From Ecdyonurus torrentis (lineage: Eukaryota > Arthropoda > Insecta > Ephemeroptera > Heptageniidae), in assembly GCA_949318235.1 (NCBI GenBank), contig OX439128.1, forward strand, positions 42,264,136 to 42,328,135: DNA of 64,000 bases, given 5' to 3'. Shown piece by piece: positions 25,410-36,322 of this stretch. Numbering within the stretch: the stretch's first letter is position 1; the number at the start of each line of letters is the position of its first letter. A program made the translations under genes and the position numbers. The notes under the pieces were generated by a model, which was not told the origin of the DNA, made no database searches, and saw nothing but the letters and a program-made list of their open reading frames with translations.

Positions 25410-28259
25410 CTACTTCACAGGCTTCATTTGCCATAACCCATCATTGAGATAATGACAGTTCTCTATCCCAATACCTTTGTTCACATTAGCTCTGAAACAC
25501 ATGATACAATAATTATCATTTTTTTAAAAAGGAAAAGATCATATGACATGAAAGCCATATGAAAACAAAAAACAAAAAAACTTGTCTAATGACAGGTAAT
25601 ATCGTAACATACCTGAAAATCAATGTTGATTTAGCCAGTCATTGATTTCTAATTTATTTTCCATTCACAAAATGGCAGATGCTGTTTTATGAAATCACAG
25701 CTTGCTGTTCCACTTGCAAAAAAAAAAAAAAAAAAAAAAAAAACGAGGAAGCTGTGACGTCATAAAACCGCATCTACCATTTTGTGAATGGAAAATAAAT
25801 TAGAAATCAATGACTCTGGCCAAATCAACATTGATTTTCAGGTATGTTAGGTTATTTTCAAGTTTTTTGTTCAATGCGTTCTATGCCTTTTAAGTTTTCA
25901 CATTAATGATGTCTAATACTATAAGAGCAGCTATCAAGGAAAATAAACCATTCTAGAGAGGCATGACAAATTTGAAGGAAACCAGTAAGGGCCTTGCCAA
26001 TGTGAAGACACTCCCATCGTTGGGTAAAAATCTTGCTAAAGTAATAGAATAAAGTAAAGAAAATAAACCACCACAGTTCTAATTCTGAAAAGGCTGATAA
26101 AGAGCACAAACACACATATACTCGACTCAAAAAACCTCTGTCGATTATTCGTTTTACCACTAATGTATCACCCATTTTCCCGCACGCATTTCACAGGAGG
26201 GCAGCTGGGCAATACCGTAAAAGGTCGAATGGCAGGTAGCTCAGGCTTTTTGAGACAAGAATAGTTTCTCTTTAAGTAGTGTGCCAAAATCAACCTATGT
26301 TTTTATTACCTCTGTGCTAACTAAATTTTAACCTAACTATAAAATAAATGTATTTAGGAAAAGGAAAAGTACCATCGCGGTATGGACACAAATGTGAAGC
26401 TAAAATAGGATAGAGAGGAACCAAATGAGAGTTGACGCCAGGCAGCAGCGTCAACTGAAAATCTCAAATGGGGATAGGTTTATAAAATTATATATTTTGA
26501 GGAAATATATACTATGCCATTATGTCTCATGCCGTTATGCACGGCCCTAAACACGCGTTAGCGTTGTAAGGCGAGAACTTTATGCATATATTAATTAGGA
26601 GATATAGGAATTTGAGTAGGAGGCGGGGGGTTGCAAGCACAGCAATACATTGTACATAAAAAACAAATATAACTCAATAGTTACAAACGTTTAGCCCTCC
26701 CACAGGCTCATCAGTGTAACGGGAAGAGTAACACAGTCAAGCTAGAGATGATGCTCACACCATGACATCTGCTAGCTGACTGTGCAGTGGTCTGCGAATT
26801 TTCTGGGCTTTTATACCCAGTGGCGCACCTGCCACACGCGCCGATTGGTTAATAAATCGGCGCGAGAAAATTCGAACGTATTTTAAACCACATACTTGCT
26901 AGTTACATACATATTACTGTGCTTTTAAGGCGAAATAAAGTAAAAAGAAGACAGGAAAGAAAAATAGAGGATGTGTTACTAGAAAAAACGGACTGTTTTG
27001 CAGTCAAAGTTATTCTTCTAGCGGGACAACACAGGACGGACAGGAAAAACACATAAACAAAATCGTCTGAGCGATAAATGTATTTAGGAAAAGGAAAAGT
27101 ACCATCGCGGTATGGACACAAATGTGAAGCTAAAATAGGATAGAGAGGAACCAAATGAGAGTTGACGCCAGGCAGCAGCGTCAACTGAAAATCTCAGTTA
27201 TATTTGTTTTTTATGTACAATGTATTGCTGTGCTTGCAACCCCCCGCCTCCTACTCAAATTCCTATATCTCCTAATTAATATATGCATAAAGTTCTCGCC
27301 TTACAACGCTAACGCGTGTTTAGGGCCGTGCATAACGGCATGAGACATAATGGCATAGTATATATTTCCTCAAAATATATAATTTTATAAACCTATCCCC
27401 ATTTGAGATTTTCAGTTGACGCTGCTGCCTGGCGTCAACTCTCATTTGGTTCCTCTCTATCCTATTTTAGCTTCACATTTGTAACTATAAAATAACACAT
27501 CTATGTGTATGGTAAGGCCATTGCAGGTTTCCTCTATCCATTCCTTCTCTTTTAATTAATTAGTATATTTTACACAGATCTTACAACATACAAAGTAAAA
27601 AAAAAAAGATACTGTAGCATAAGTTATCTAAAACCATTTCCCAAAAAGCCCAAAATTTTTTTGGACAATAAGGGTGCCTTACTCTCACAAGACAATGCCT
27701 TAATAAAGTTACCATAAGATGTGATGACTTAGACTCTATGAGGCAACTTTGTCACCTTATTTTTAACCCACTTATTATTGTACAAATTTCATGATTCTAA
27801 AGCCTATGTAGAGTACATAGTCTATAACATCTCAGCATATAAAAATCATTAAGATCTTGCAATAAATAGTGAGTGAAAAATGGGGTGGTTAATTTGCCCC
27901 ATTGGGCCAAAGTCACCCCACCTCAAGTTGGATAAGATTACGTACAGTTATTCATTACAGCTCCAGTTATGCTAGTTGTGAATCATGCACTTACATAGTA
28001 TTTTTTTTTCTTTTTTTTTTAATACTGAAAATACTTACATGTCGTCAGTGGAAAGAGAGGTGACTCCTATAGCTAGTGCGTGTTGTTTACCTTCTGCCAT
28101 CACAGCCTGCATTCAAGTTAAGGAAGAGAGTACATTCCTACTTTTTAACAAAGCATGTACATTATTATGCAAGTATATCAACAGAAGTATGGAAATATTT
28201 CACGGAAGACCAGTAGGACATTTAAATTATATTAAATAATCCTCATTTTTTCATTTTTT

Positions 28260-28296
<37 letters not shown>

Positions 28297-31200
28297 AGTG
28301 CAAGGTATTACACATATGAAAACATAACGATGTTGTTGCGAGCAATATGTGTAACTCGTTTTTTGTCACACAAAGCAAAATGTCTATCTCGTTATTTGTA
28401 ACGTGTAGCAATACGTGTATCTTGTTTTTTTTGTCATGCGTAGCAATATGTGTAAGTCGAGCGCCATCTCCATTACGTTAGAAAAAACAACTTACACATT
28501 TAGCTTAGCTTGACAAAAAACGAGTTACCCATATTGCTACATGTGACAAATAGCGAGGTAGACATTTTGCTTTGCCTGACAAAAAACGAGTTAGACATAT
28601 TGCTTGCAACAACATTGATAAGGACTATTTTGACAAGGTCAAATAGCTTTCTTGTATCTTCCCTTGATAGAACTCATAGGCACATCAAAAATTTCCACTG
28701 TTACGAGAAAGTTATTTGACTTCATCGTTTTGTTGATTTTTATAAATAGTCTGCCTGTTTAATAATAATCGTCTGTTTTGATCTGTGTACTGTTAACATA
28801 TTATGGCTATTTGTATTTTCCCACATTATAGCTGTGTTATCAAAAACACAAACTATAGGGTGTATGCATTTATGTTAAAGTTCACGTTGAATCACTCAAT
28901 AAAATGGGTCAGTATACAAAAATGGCAAATTTTGCTAGTTTAAAAATTATAAGCAATATTTTTGAGAGCAATGATGCTTTTAATAGGTTGAATCAGTATC
29001 TCAAGTGCGTGAGAAAAATAACAATAATAATCAATAAAATAACCAATTTCCCAAGGGAAATAGCAAAAAAATGAAGTTTGTCCCATGCTGAGCAATGCTT
29101 TTCATTGATCCAGTATGGTGTCAAAGCAGATTCACTATGACATCATGCGGATACACCCTATACTAGTTAAAGCGTATTTGAAAAGGATACCACTACAGTT
29201 CCCTTAGGTACAGGTGTCATTTTTGCACCTGGAGATGTAAGTCCTGGACACATGATATTAGCTCCACTCAATACAAAGCGAATTGCTCCTTTGTCTACTT
29301 GTTCTGATGGCAAGAAAAATGGATCTGAAACCACATAGATAATAGTCCATCTAAATAACGTTACTTCAAATTCAAGTTCCAAGATCAGATGCTAAAGTTA
29401 TGAATTGTCGCACAAAAAACATGCAAAACCAAGATTGTAGTACAAGATTCTCTGCAAACACTCGGACCCATTTTCCTATTTTACTCTATTTGATTAACTG
29501 AACCTTCCGTTACCCTGTTCAACTCAGTAAGGCCTTACCTACTACAATGTTAAACAAATGAGCAAAAACAATGAAGGTGGCTATGTGGTGCACTCACACA
29601 ACCAATTTTTTTGTTTAATAATGTTGTGCAGCAAATCATTAAATAACATTGATGTTTAAAACGGTAACAATTGTTTTACTGGAAACAAAACTGAATGTGG
29701 TATTGGCTCACCCTCTCAGGCAAAGAATTTATAGTAAAAAATTAAGAGCACCTACCATAAGTTAGTTCAACAAATTTTAAATTAGGAGGGTCATGCTCTC
29801 CATTGGGCTAATTGTACAGCCCCTGGTAGACCTTGGCTTTAAATGAACTTTTATGAGCCCTTGAGGACGTGCTAACCTGTCACGTTTCAAAGCTACTTGA
29901 CTAGTTGACGATAATTGTGAGACCACATTCTGAAATAATGACTCTACCAAGGGTGAGCAAACACCATTACGTGAATGCATCTTATTTATGCTATTTTGTA
30001 ACACTGCTACATACTGTAACTTGTTTGGCAGTGATTAAAACTATACATTTTTTTGGTCAACTATGACAATGAAAAGGGGACTGATCAGATTAGAGGCATG
30101 TGATTGTTTTAGAAAGACCCCATAATTATTATTAAAGTAACATTAAATATTTTAGTAAAACAACAGGATTTTGTTACTCATAAAAATTGTTTTCACATTT
30201 TAGGGCGTGTACAAATAATTATTACAACACCTTTATGTCACAAAAAAAAAATAGTTATAGCTTCAACAGTTCTACTAAAGTAACTTATAGTTAAGTCACC
30301 TCATTCTGCTTATGTAAAGGGTCAGGAGTGTAGCAGGGGTGAAACCAACCTTTCCAAGCCTATAATTGGCTAATTGGCGTAAAAAAAATGGGGGGCTTTG
30401 CAATGATGCTGAAGCCACTCTTGCAGCCGATCTTAGCAGCGGATTTCAATATCTCAGAGAATCACTTATTAACAATAATTGATTGAGGAGAACATTCATA
30501 GAATGAAGGGCAGTACAGCTATAATGTAGCTTATTTTACCCTGCCCTGATATGCTGCTTTTTTTTCCCCTGAGAATTTGTATTAGTGCTGCTATCATTTT
30601 TAAAGTGACCTCTTTTTACACGGGAGTAGGTAAGATTTGAGGGGGGGGGGGGAACTATAGGTATTGTTACTACCTATTAAGTCACTTTACAGTTCTACTT
30701 GCAAATTTTAGCTCTTACATTTATGCAGTAGCTTAAGTGTTGGCATCCACGGTCCTTCTCGGTGTCTGAAGAATAAGAGTTCTCCCGATGATGCAACAAT
30801 AATTTCTATGTGGTCGTGGCTGTAAGAGTAAGCAAAAAAAATTAGTCAACAAGTACAAATTTTTTTCCTTGACTCTCACCATTTAACAATTTTAAAGGCA
30901 TCTTTTTTAGGTAAAATTGAATCAAGGTATCCATCTAGATGAGGAAATTGGTCTTGTAATTTTGATCGTATGCTCTTTTGGACTGATGATTTTAACTGTT
31001 GAACACCTGAGACACTTTCCTTTTCATCAAATCTGGAATAAAGAATGTATTAAAGTAGTTTTATATCAATTAAGAAAAATATTGTTGGGTTAGAGCACAA
31101 ACAGTGTATCTACAAAAGCTGCAAAGTCGAAACTCATATCTTTGTTTACAATTTTTTGAACCTCGTTGCTTTAGTAGATATACGGTTTGTGCTCTAACCT

Positions 31201-32408
31201 GACTATCCTATACTGTATGTATAGCATATCTCAAATTGAACATATCATGCATACCTAACTCCGAACTAAGCCTTCCAAAGTTTGCAAGATGCATTACATA
31301 ATATGAATCACATACATAGTTAGGCTATGTACTGTACCTAATTATCAGTGTTGGGGTCGAACACCATTTTAGACGAACTCAAACTGATCACCTACAATTC
31401 TTTCGAACACAAACATTTTGAACTTATTGCAAGTTCGAACACGTCACGAACTGTTCAATCGAACTGTTCAAATACTGTATGTCGTTATAAAAAATATTAT
31501 TGAAATAAACCATATTTTTTGTTATTATTTATAAATTACAGTATACATTTTTTTTTATGTATATAAATAATGGAAATGGTTGAAAAAACACCTTTTATTT
31601 TACACATACATCAATTTTTAATATTTATTTGAATTATAAACACCTAAAATTTAATTGCAAAAGTGTTCGATTTTGAGTTTGAAATTTTGAACACTCAGCA
31701 GTGAAATTGGTGAACACGAACTCGAACAACTCAAAAAATCCAAACGAACTCGCACACAAACTGTTCAAAGTTGCACTCGAACACCCCAAGACTGCTAATT
31801 ATGTATGTATGTACGTATAATGTATACTGTGACTGTGTAAAAATACACATTATACACTGATACGGACACAAAAAGTTACAAACAATGGAAGTAAAAGGCA
31901 ACATTTCAATATACATACATTATAACATTTTATATTACATACATACATATTTTGCCACCCACGGCACCCACAGCACCCTGTGTTATCTTTGTGGCTATGT
32001 TGCTACATTTAATACATACGATTTTTCTATATTCAATGCTTTGTAACTTACTGTGTCCGTATCGGTAGTATATGTATGCATAGACATGCATACTTACATA
32101 TTATGTACATACATAAATATGTGTAACCTATACATTATATGTACATATGCATACATACCATTATGCATTATGTGTCAGATATGTAAGATATGTTACATAA
32201 TGTAAGCATCTACGTTCAGTAATAAATAAATATGATTTGTTTGCAATGGGTAATTGAGTATTGATATATATTTATAAAACGAATAATTCTAAAAACATTA
32301 ATCGCATGATGTGATCATGGCTTTTCATTTCACAGGCCGGTGGCCGGTATGCGGGCATCATGCAATGCAAAATGCAACATGTGATCTACATACTTACTTT
32401 TTAAACAT
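25410..32408 (-). CDS. MCTS1: MCTS1/MCT-1 homologue (PUA-domain translation re-initiation factor), complete, 6 coding exons
   Basis: MCTS1 pairs with DENR to recycle 40S subunits and support translation re-initiation after uORFs; it acts in the cytosol. Coding exons on the minus strand: 32398-32408, 30880-31032, 30719-30819, 29191-29324, 28039-28106, 25410-25491. The sum is 549 nt, or 182 aa, the usual family length. The first exon has only 11 coding bases (ATG TTT AAA AA) before GTAAGT. Landmarks are [56 protein letters not shown], then the PUA domain [45 protein letters not shown] and [20 protein letters not shown], ending KPVK and TAG. All phases agree. The exon 4 donor (GTATCC) is weak. 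Introns hold a hAT MITE, several foldbacks and a Penelope-like insertion. An AATAAA candidate sits at 25198-25203 on the minus strand. Confidence 0.93.
25605..25849. mobile_element. Foldback MITE, family F2, copy 1
   Basis: Arms of about 110 bp: TAACATACCTGAAAATCAAT... is inverted at ...ATTGATTTTCAGGTATGTTA. Subterminal parts CATTGATTTCTAATTTATTT and CATTCACAAAATGGCAGATG are also inverted. The loop is a 27-bp A tract. Located in MCTS1 intron 5. Confidence 0.85.
25912..26265 (+). repeat. Dispersed repeat of unknown class, family F9, longest copy
   Basis: Contains AAACCAGTAAGGGCCTTGCC, ACTCCCATCGTTGGGTAAAA, ACTCGACTCAAAAAACCTCT, TTTACCACTAATGTATC, GGCAATACCGTAAAAGGTCG and CAGGCTTTTTGAG. Parts recur at 52085-52225 (minus), 60840-60960, 27500-27545 and 23650-23720. 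No terminal repeats or coding were seen. Confidence 0.6.
26680..26720 (-). ncRNA. Degenerate type-I hammerhead ribozyme motif
   Basis: Read on the minus strand: stem I GUUACA/UGUAAC (6 perfect pairs closing the motif), core CUGAUGA directly after it, stem II GCC/GGC with an 8-nt loop, then UAAA where the core requires GAAA, then the self-complementary ACGU of a minimal stem III and cleavage-site U before UGUAAC. This spacing matches the short-stem-III type-I hammerheads of Penelope-like elements and retrozymes. The G12-to-U change hits the general-base position, so cleavage is probably lost or very weak. Confidence 0.6.
26801..26820 (-). promoter_or_regulatory. TATA box of the Penelope-like element
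   Basis: The minus strand reads CTGGGTATAAAAGCCCAG, a strong TATA box in a short palindrome, about 90 bases upstream of the hammerhead motif. It sits where the internal promoter of a pseudo-LTR would be. Confidence 0.45.
26838..26868. repeat. Short GC-rich inverted repeat in the PLE insertion
   Basis: CGCGCCGATT and AATCGGCGCG form a 10-bp stem with a small loop containing GGTTAATA. It lies just upstream (minus strand) of the TATA box. Confidence 0.6.
28331..28614. mobile_element. Foldback MITE, family F1, copy 3 (expanded subrepeats)
   Basis: Ends TGTTGTTGCGAGCAATATGT and its complement. The left arm holds four tandem units of about 33 bp, each with AGCAATATGTGTA..CTCGTTTTTTGTCA, before the core GTCGAGCGCCATCTCCATTA. 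The right arm has about three. Located in MCTS1 intron 4. Confidence 0.8.
28854..29162 (+). mobile_element. MITE family F3, copy 1
   Basis: About 310 bp, ends TATAGGGTGTATGC and GCGGATACACCCTATA. The interior (ATGTTAAAGT, TTTTTGAGAGCAATGATGCT, AGTTTGTCCCATGCT) matches the other three copies. It ends 29 bp from MCTS1 exon 4, just inside the intron downstream of its donor. Confidence 0.8.
31089..31199. mobile_element. Short MITE with 32-bp inverted ends
   Basis: GGTTAGAGCACAAAC..TATCTAC..AAAGC at the left is inverted at the right end (GCTTTAGTAGATATACGGTT TGTGCTCTAACC). It begins 57 bp from MCTS1 exon 2, in intron 1. Confidence 0.8.
31347..31794. mobile_element. hAT-type MITE with perfect 8-bp target duplication
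   Basis: 448 bp; CTAATTAT at 31339-31346 is repeated exactly at 31795-31802. Ends CAGTGTTGGGGTCGAACACC and GCACTCGAACACCCCAAGAC TG are inverted and hAT-like. The subterminal parts repeat GAACTCGAAC/GAACTGTTC. In MCTS1 intron 1. Confidence 0.88.
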
Positions 32409-33433
32409 TCTTCTTCACTTAAGGACTAAATATTTATGGCAAACTTTGTAGAATTAACTTTGATTAATATATTTATAAGTATAACAAAGTTATATCTCTG
32501 TTATTTAAAGAAATTTTAATAAAAATGTGTTACACGATTACTTTTACCAGATCTAAAATTTTGACAGCTGGTTTCAGCAGCGGTTTTCGATTGTCATTTG
32601 TTTAGTAAAAGGCGCTAAAATGTTTCAAGTGGTTTCATGGTTCAAATTCATTTTAGGGACTGCCACGCACTGCAGGCGCACTTTGCGTCCCCAATTTCCA
32701 GCTAAATAATTTCCACTGGTCAGTGGCGGTCCCACAAAGGTGATTGAGGGGCGTAAATCCCAGGGCCTACTAGATTTTGGGGCCCCGAGATGAGGTCTAC
32801 AACATGCAAAAAATTTGGAACTCGGGGGAAGAAAAAAAAAATAAAAAGCGAAAGGGAAAGGGAATTAAGGGAAGGAAAGAAAAGAGAGAAAAAAGTTTAT
32901 AATATATATGAAACAAATTAATCACATTTTTATTTCAATTTATCACTAACTTTCAAATAATAACAAACAAAAAATCTAAAACATAAAATAAAATACTAAA
33001 AGATAATGATAATCCCTTACACCTGGCTCGAAAAGGGATTATGGCGTTTTATGAGTGTATTTGTGTGTGTGCTTTTTGATTTTTGTGTGTGTGTGTACTG
33101 TGTGTGTAAACCTTTAATTAACTAATAATAATTAAAATTCTATATATAGTATTTTATTTAGATTAAGTTTTGGCATGTACCGAAATGAAATGAATAACTC
33201 TTGCAATTTTAGTGTTGCATTTCAATCTAAAAGTTGTGCAAAGTTTTTTATTTCCTTGACATGATCAGTGCTTTTGCTTTTTAGGCTCTAGTACTTACAA
33301 AGTGTTTTTTATTTTTACATTGCATATGCATTTTATTGCAAGCACTTTACAAATACATGTAGTTCCGACTAATCAACAGAAAGACAGAAGCTATATAGTA
33401 AAAAAATATGCAAAAATCATGATTCAAATGTCA

Positions 33434-33499
33434 AAAGGCTCAGTGATATGAAGTGCGAGGCTTCGGATTTGAAGATGAGCGGTTCGATCCCAGGTGCCA
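33434..33499 (+). repeat. tRNA-derived SINE head (degenerate)
   Basis: GGCTCAGTGATATG resembles a pol III A box, and GGTTCGATCCC at 33481-33491 is a good B box at tRNA-like spacing. The 5' and 3' acceptor arms do not pair, so it is a SINE fragment rather than a tRNA gene. Confidence 0.4.
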
Positions 33500-34869
33500 A
33501 AATAGGATGGAAATTGAGGGAAGATATATATTTTTTTAAAAAAATATTATAATAATAAATAAAATTTGTAAGTGCATGCAAAGTGCTTGCAAAGCACTTT
33601 TAGAAGAACGTACTTTCAAAGTGCATGCATCCGAGAGTGACATTCTTATATGGGTAAATTTGGTAAATTAATTAAGTATTTGCACTAACAGCCGGAAAAG
33701 AAAGCGAGAAAATGCACTATGGGCAAAGTATATACTTTCCATGTAAAGTGTGGTTTACTGGGTTGATGTTATCTGATCTGTCTGTACCTGTAATATATGA
33801 TTCTCATTGATGTACGAGAATGTGTGTTCTTCGTTTCTATATATTATTATATATTAAAACCATACTGTATAATATTGAATTATGAATTCAATATTAATGC
33901 CAAATAGTATATATTGCCATCGAGTGGATTTTTGCTTGTGTAATATGTTTTTACTATATGCTATTATAATTAATTTAACGTTTTTAAAGAAATATTTTGT
34001 ACGCGCTTAATATTTTATGTCATGAATGTATCTATATTTTTTCCCCTAGAGAAACTGAAGTGCGATCATATTGCTATATCAATGACCGCGGGAAGCCAGA
34101 AATTATTTTAGCAGTGTTAATTTATATTCACTCAATATAATTACAATAAGTAATAAGTTAATTGGTAATGTTACCCGAATTGATCCCCAACTCTCAAATA
34201 GAAACCACATCTTGAGGTGACCTCCAGATTATATTCCACATCGGTTTTCGTTTTCAACATCCAAGTATATATTAACTAAAATATAGACATTCATCTTTTA
34301 AAACATCAACTATTTTTTTTATTTTATTTTTTTAATTCAACAGAGAACACTATAAATATGATCTGTGAAACGTTTATTTTCTGTTCCCATTAAAATTAAA
34401 AATAAAATAAAAGTGCGCGCGACCTGCCATGCATATATGAAGTTATCTCTACTACTGTCTGTAATTTGTTGGCATCATATAAGTAAAATTTATAATTGCA
34501 TTCATCTTATAGCATATATAATATTATATTATAGAATTTATAATTGCATTCATCTTATCTAGCATATATAATATTATATTATAGATCAAGGCTAAAGTAT
34601 ACTAAAAATGTATAATGCTCCCTCGCTTTCGTTACAAACTATGGTATAATATATATGTCATATAAGCGGGTCAATAGTGCATTGCGCAACTAGAAATTTA
34701 GTTGTTTTTTTATTAATTTTAATTACAACTTTTAAGTGTCTCACTAGATGCTAACACTCCGTTAACTTAAAGACTGCATATCAAGGATGTTATAATTGTT
34801 TTCATTCAATCTTTTCATTAAAAACACAAACTCAACGTATAAATATGTGTACTATAATATTATATACAT

Positions 34870-35310
34870 AAGACACTGAGATGTTTATTTATTTATTTAT
34901 TTATTTGTCAACCAAAAACAGGCTTGCGCCCAATACATTGGCGGTACACTCAGTACAAATAATCAAAGTATTACAATTAAAATAAAATTAAATTAAAAAA
35001 AAAATAATAATAATAACACACGCATGCACATATACATTAAATTTGGATTAGAAATTAGGCATTAATACCATAATCATTGCTTTTCCACATTCCTATAATA
35101 CAAACTTTTTATTGTATTACAGGAATCATTGAAAATATCAATGTTTATGTTATGTTGTACCTCTTGTTATAAAAGCATTTTTGGTCACATCGTTAGTACA
35201 GGTAGGAATACTAAATAGAGATTGATTTCTTAACATTTTTTTAGGGACATGAAAGTTAATTTGGAATACAGACAGTGAATCATCAATTTTATTGCATAGT
35301 ATTTTTTTGA
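34870..35310 (-). mobile_element. LINE 3'-end remnant with (TAAA)n tail
   Basis: The minus strand reads a broken C-terminal frame (VPKKMLRNQSLFSIPTCTND, then KNAFITRGTT, stop), typical in style of jockey/CR1-like retrotransposon ends. After it come GTACCGCCAATGTATTGGGC, GCAAGCCTGTTTTTGG and a (TAAA)n tail at about 34883-34902. Heavily truncated. Class assignment is by pattern only. Confidence 0.5.
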
Positions 35311-35483
35311 GAAAAACAATGTCAATAAAAATTAAAAATTAAAAAATATTGTCTTATGGATTTAATTATTTATTAACCCAGTGTTTTATGAACATTTATT
35401 ACAAATTTTTGTACGTTAACACACTTTTTATAGTTTATATATTTAATTATAACATTATTTCCCATTCTTTTGTGTAAATAATA

Positions 35484-35794
35484 ATAAGGTGGTTGCATTC
35501 ATGTTAAAGTCAACGCCATAAGTGAGTATGAGTAACATGGGCCGGTATGGGAAAATGACACATTTTGGCAGTTTAAAAATACTTAGCCATTTTTTTGAGA
35601 GCACTGATGCTATTAACAAGTTGAATTAGATTTTCAAGTATGCGAGAAAAATAATAATAGTTTAAAAAATATATATTTTCCAAAGAAAATAGCGAAAACC
35701 CTTGTTTGTCCTATGCTATAAGCAAGGTTATTCGTTGCTCAATTATGGCATCGAAGCGCATTTATTATGACGTCATGCGCACACACCCTATAAA
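35484..35794 (+). mobile_element. MITE family F3, copy 2
   Basis: Interior CATGTTAAAGTCAACGCCAT, TTTTTTGAGAGCACTGATGC and TTGTTTGTCCTATGCT, with right end GACGTCATGCGCACACACCC TATA. The left terminus has drifted. Confidence 0.8.
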
Positions 35795-36322
35795 TATAAC
35801 ACATTGTAATTAATTTTTTAACAAAATATTATTCTAAACTAAAAGGAAAAGTTACACAGTTTTGTTTTTCTTTTGTTATATATGAACTTAATAAAAATTG
35901 ATACAAAAATTTAAGTTATATGCACTGTTAAAAAAAGTCATTGTATGTATCTGCAATTAATTAATTTTATAAAATTCTAATTGCGCAATTAAATTTGAGT
36001 AAAATAAAAGTAACAAGTTTATCACTATATACAATGTAACATATTTATTTATTATTATGAAATAACAAAAAAGAAATAGATAAAACATTGCTTATGAATA
36101 TAAAGTATAGGTTTTCTATAGAATTGTCAACACAATTGTAATCTTGTGTTTAAAAGATTAAGTTGTTTGTTATCGATTGTGTACCCACCCATTAATCATA
36201 TTGCCTACACAAACAATTGTGAAATCTCAGGATATCGTGTCACATCATATATTCGACTTTTCTTGGTTCACCAATTGGGATGATAGTACTTCATATTTGA
36301 GGTAATTGACTTTCATTGCAAG

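Larger units (their letters stand above)
26348..27482 (-). mobile_element. Rearranged palindromic Penelope-like (PLE) retroelement insertion in MCTS1 intron 5
   Basis: A block of about 120 bp (unit A, with ACAAATGTGAAGCTAAAATA) occurs at 26348-26466 and 27077-27196 directly, and at 27400-27480 inverted. Unit B (26467-26675) recurs inverted at 27197-27400. A unique middle (26676-27076) carries, on the minus strand, a hammerhead-ribozyme motif, a TATA box and an inverted repeat CGCGCCGATT/AATCGGCGCG. The whole insertion is flanked by the 13-bp direct repeat AACTATAAAATAA at 26335-26347 and 27483-27495. Variable target duplications, inverted partial copies and pseudo-LTR hammerheads are known for Penelope-like elements; assignment to that class is inference. 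No reverse-transcriptase reading frame survives. Confidence 0.6.
32409..36322. other. Intergenic region between MCTS1 and the kinase array
   Basis: Contains a truncated hAT-like end near 32715 (CAGTGGCGG), the SINE head, the LINE remnant and MITE F3 copy 2. No coding segment recognised. Confidence 0.65.

Noticed and set aside
26903..27184. 93-codon minus-strand frame
   Set aside because: It lies across the junction of units A and M of the Penelope-like insertion and matches no known element protein.
28331..28614. CRISPR-like array of about 33-bp repeats
   Set aside because: Repeats are directly adjacent without unique spacers, lie in a palindromic transposon, and the genome is eukaryotic.
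33434..33499. tRNA gene
   Set aside because: A and B boxes are plausible, but the acceptor and anticodon stems do not pair; kept only as a SINE head.
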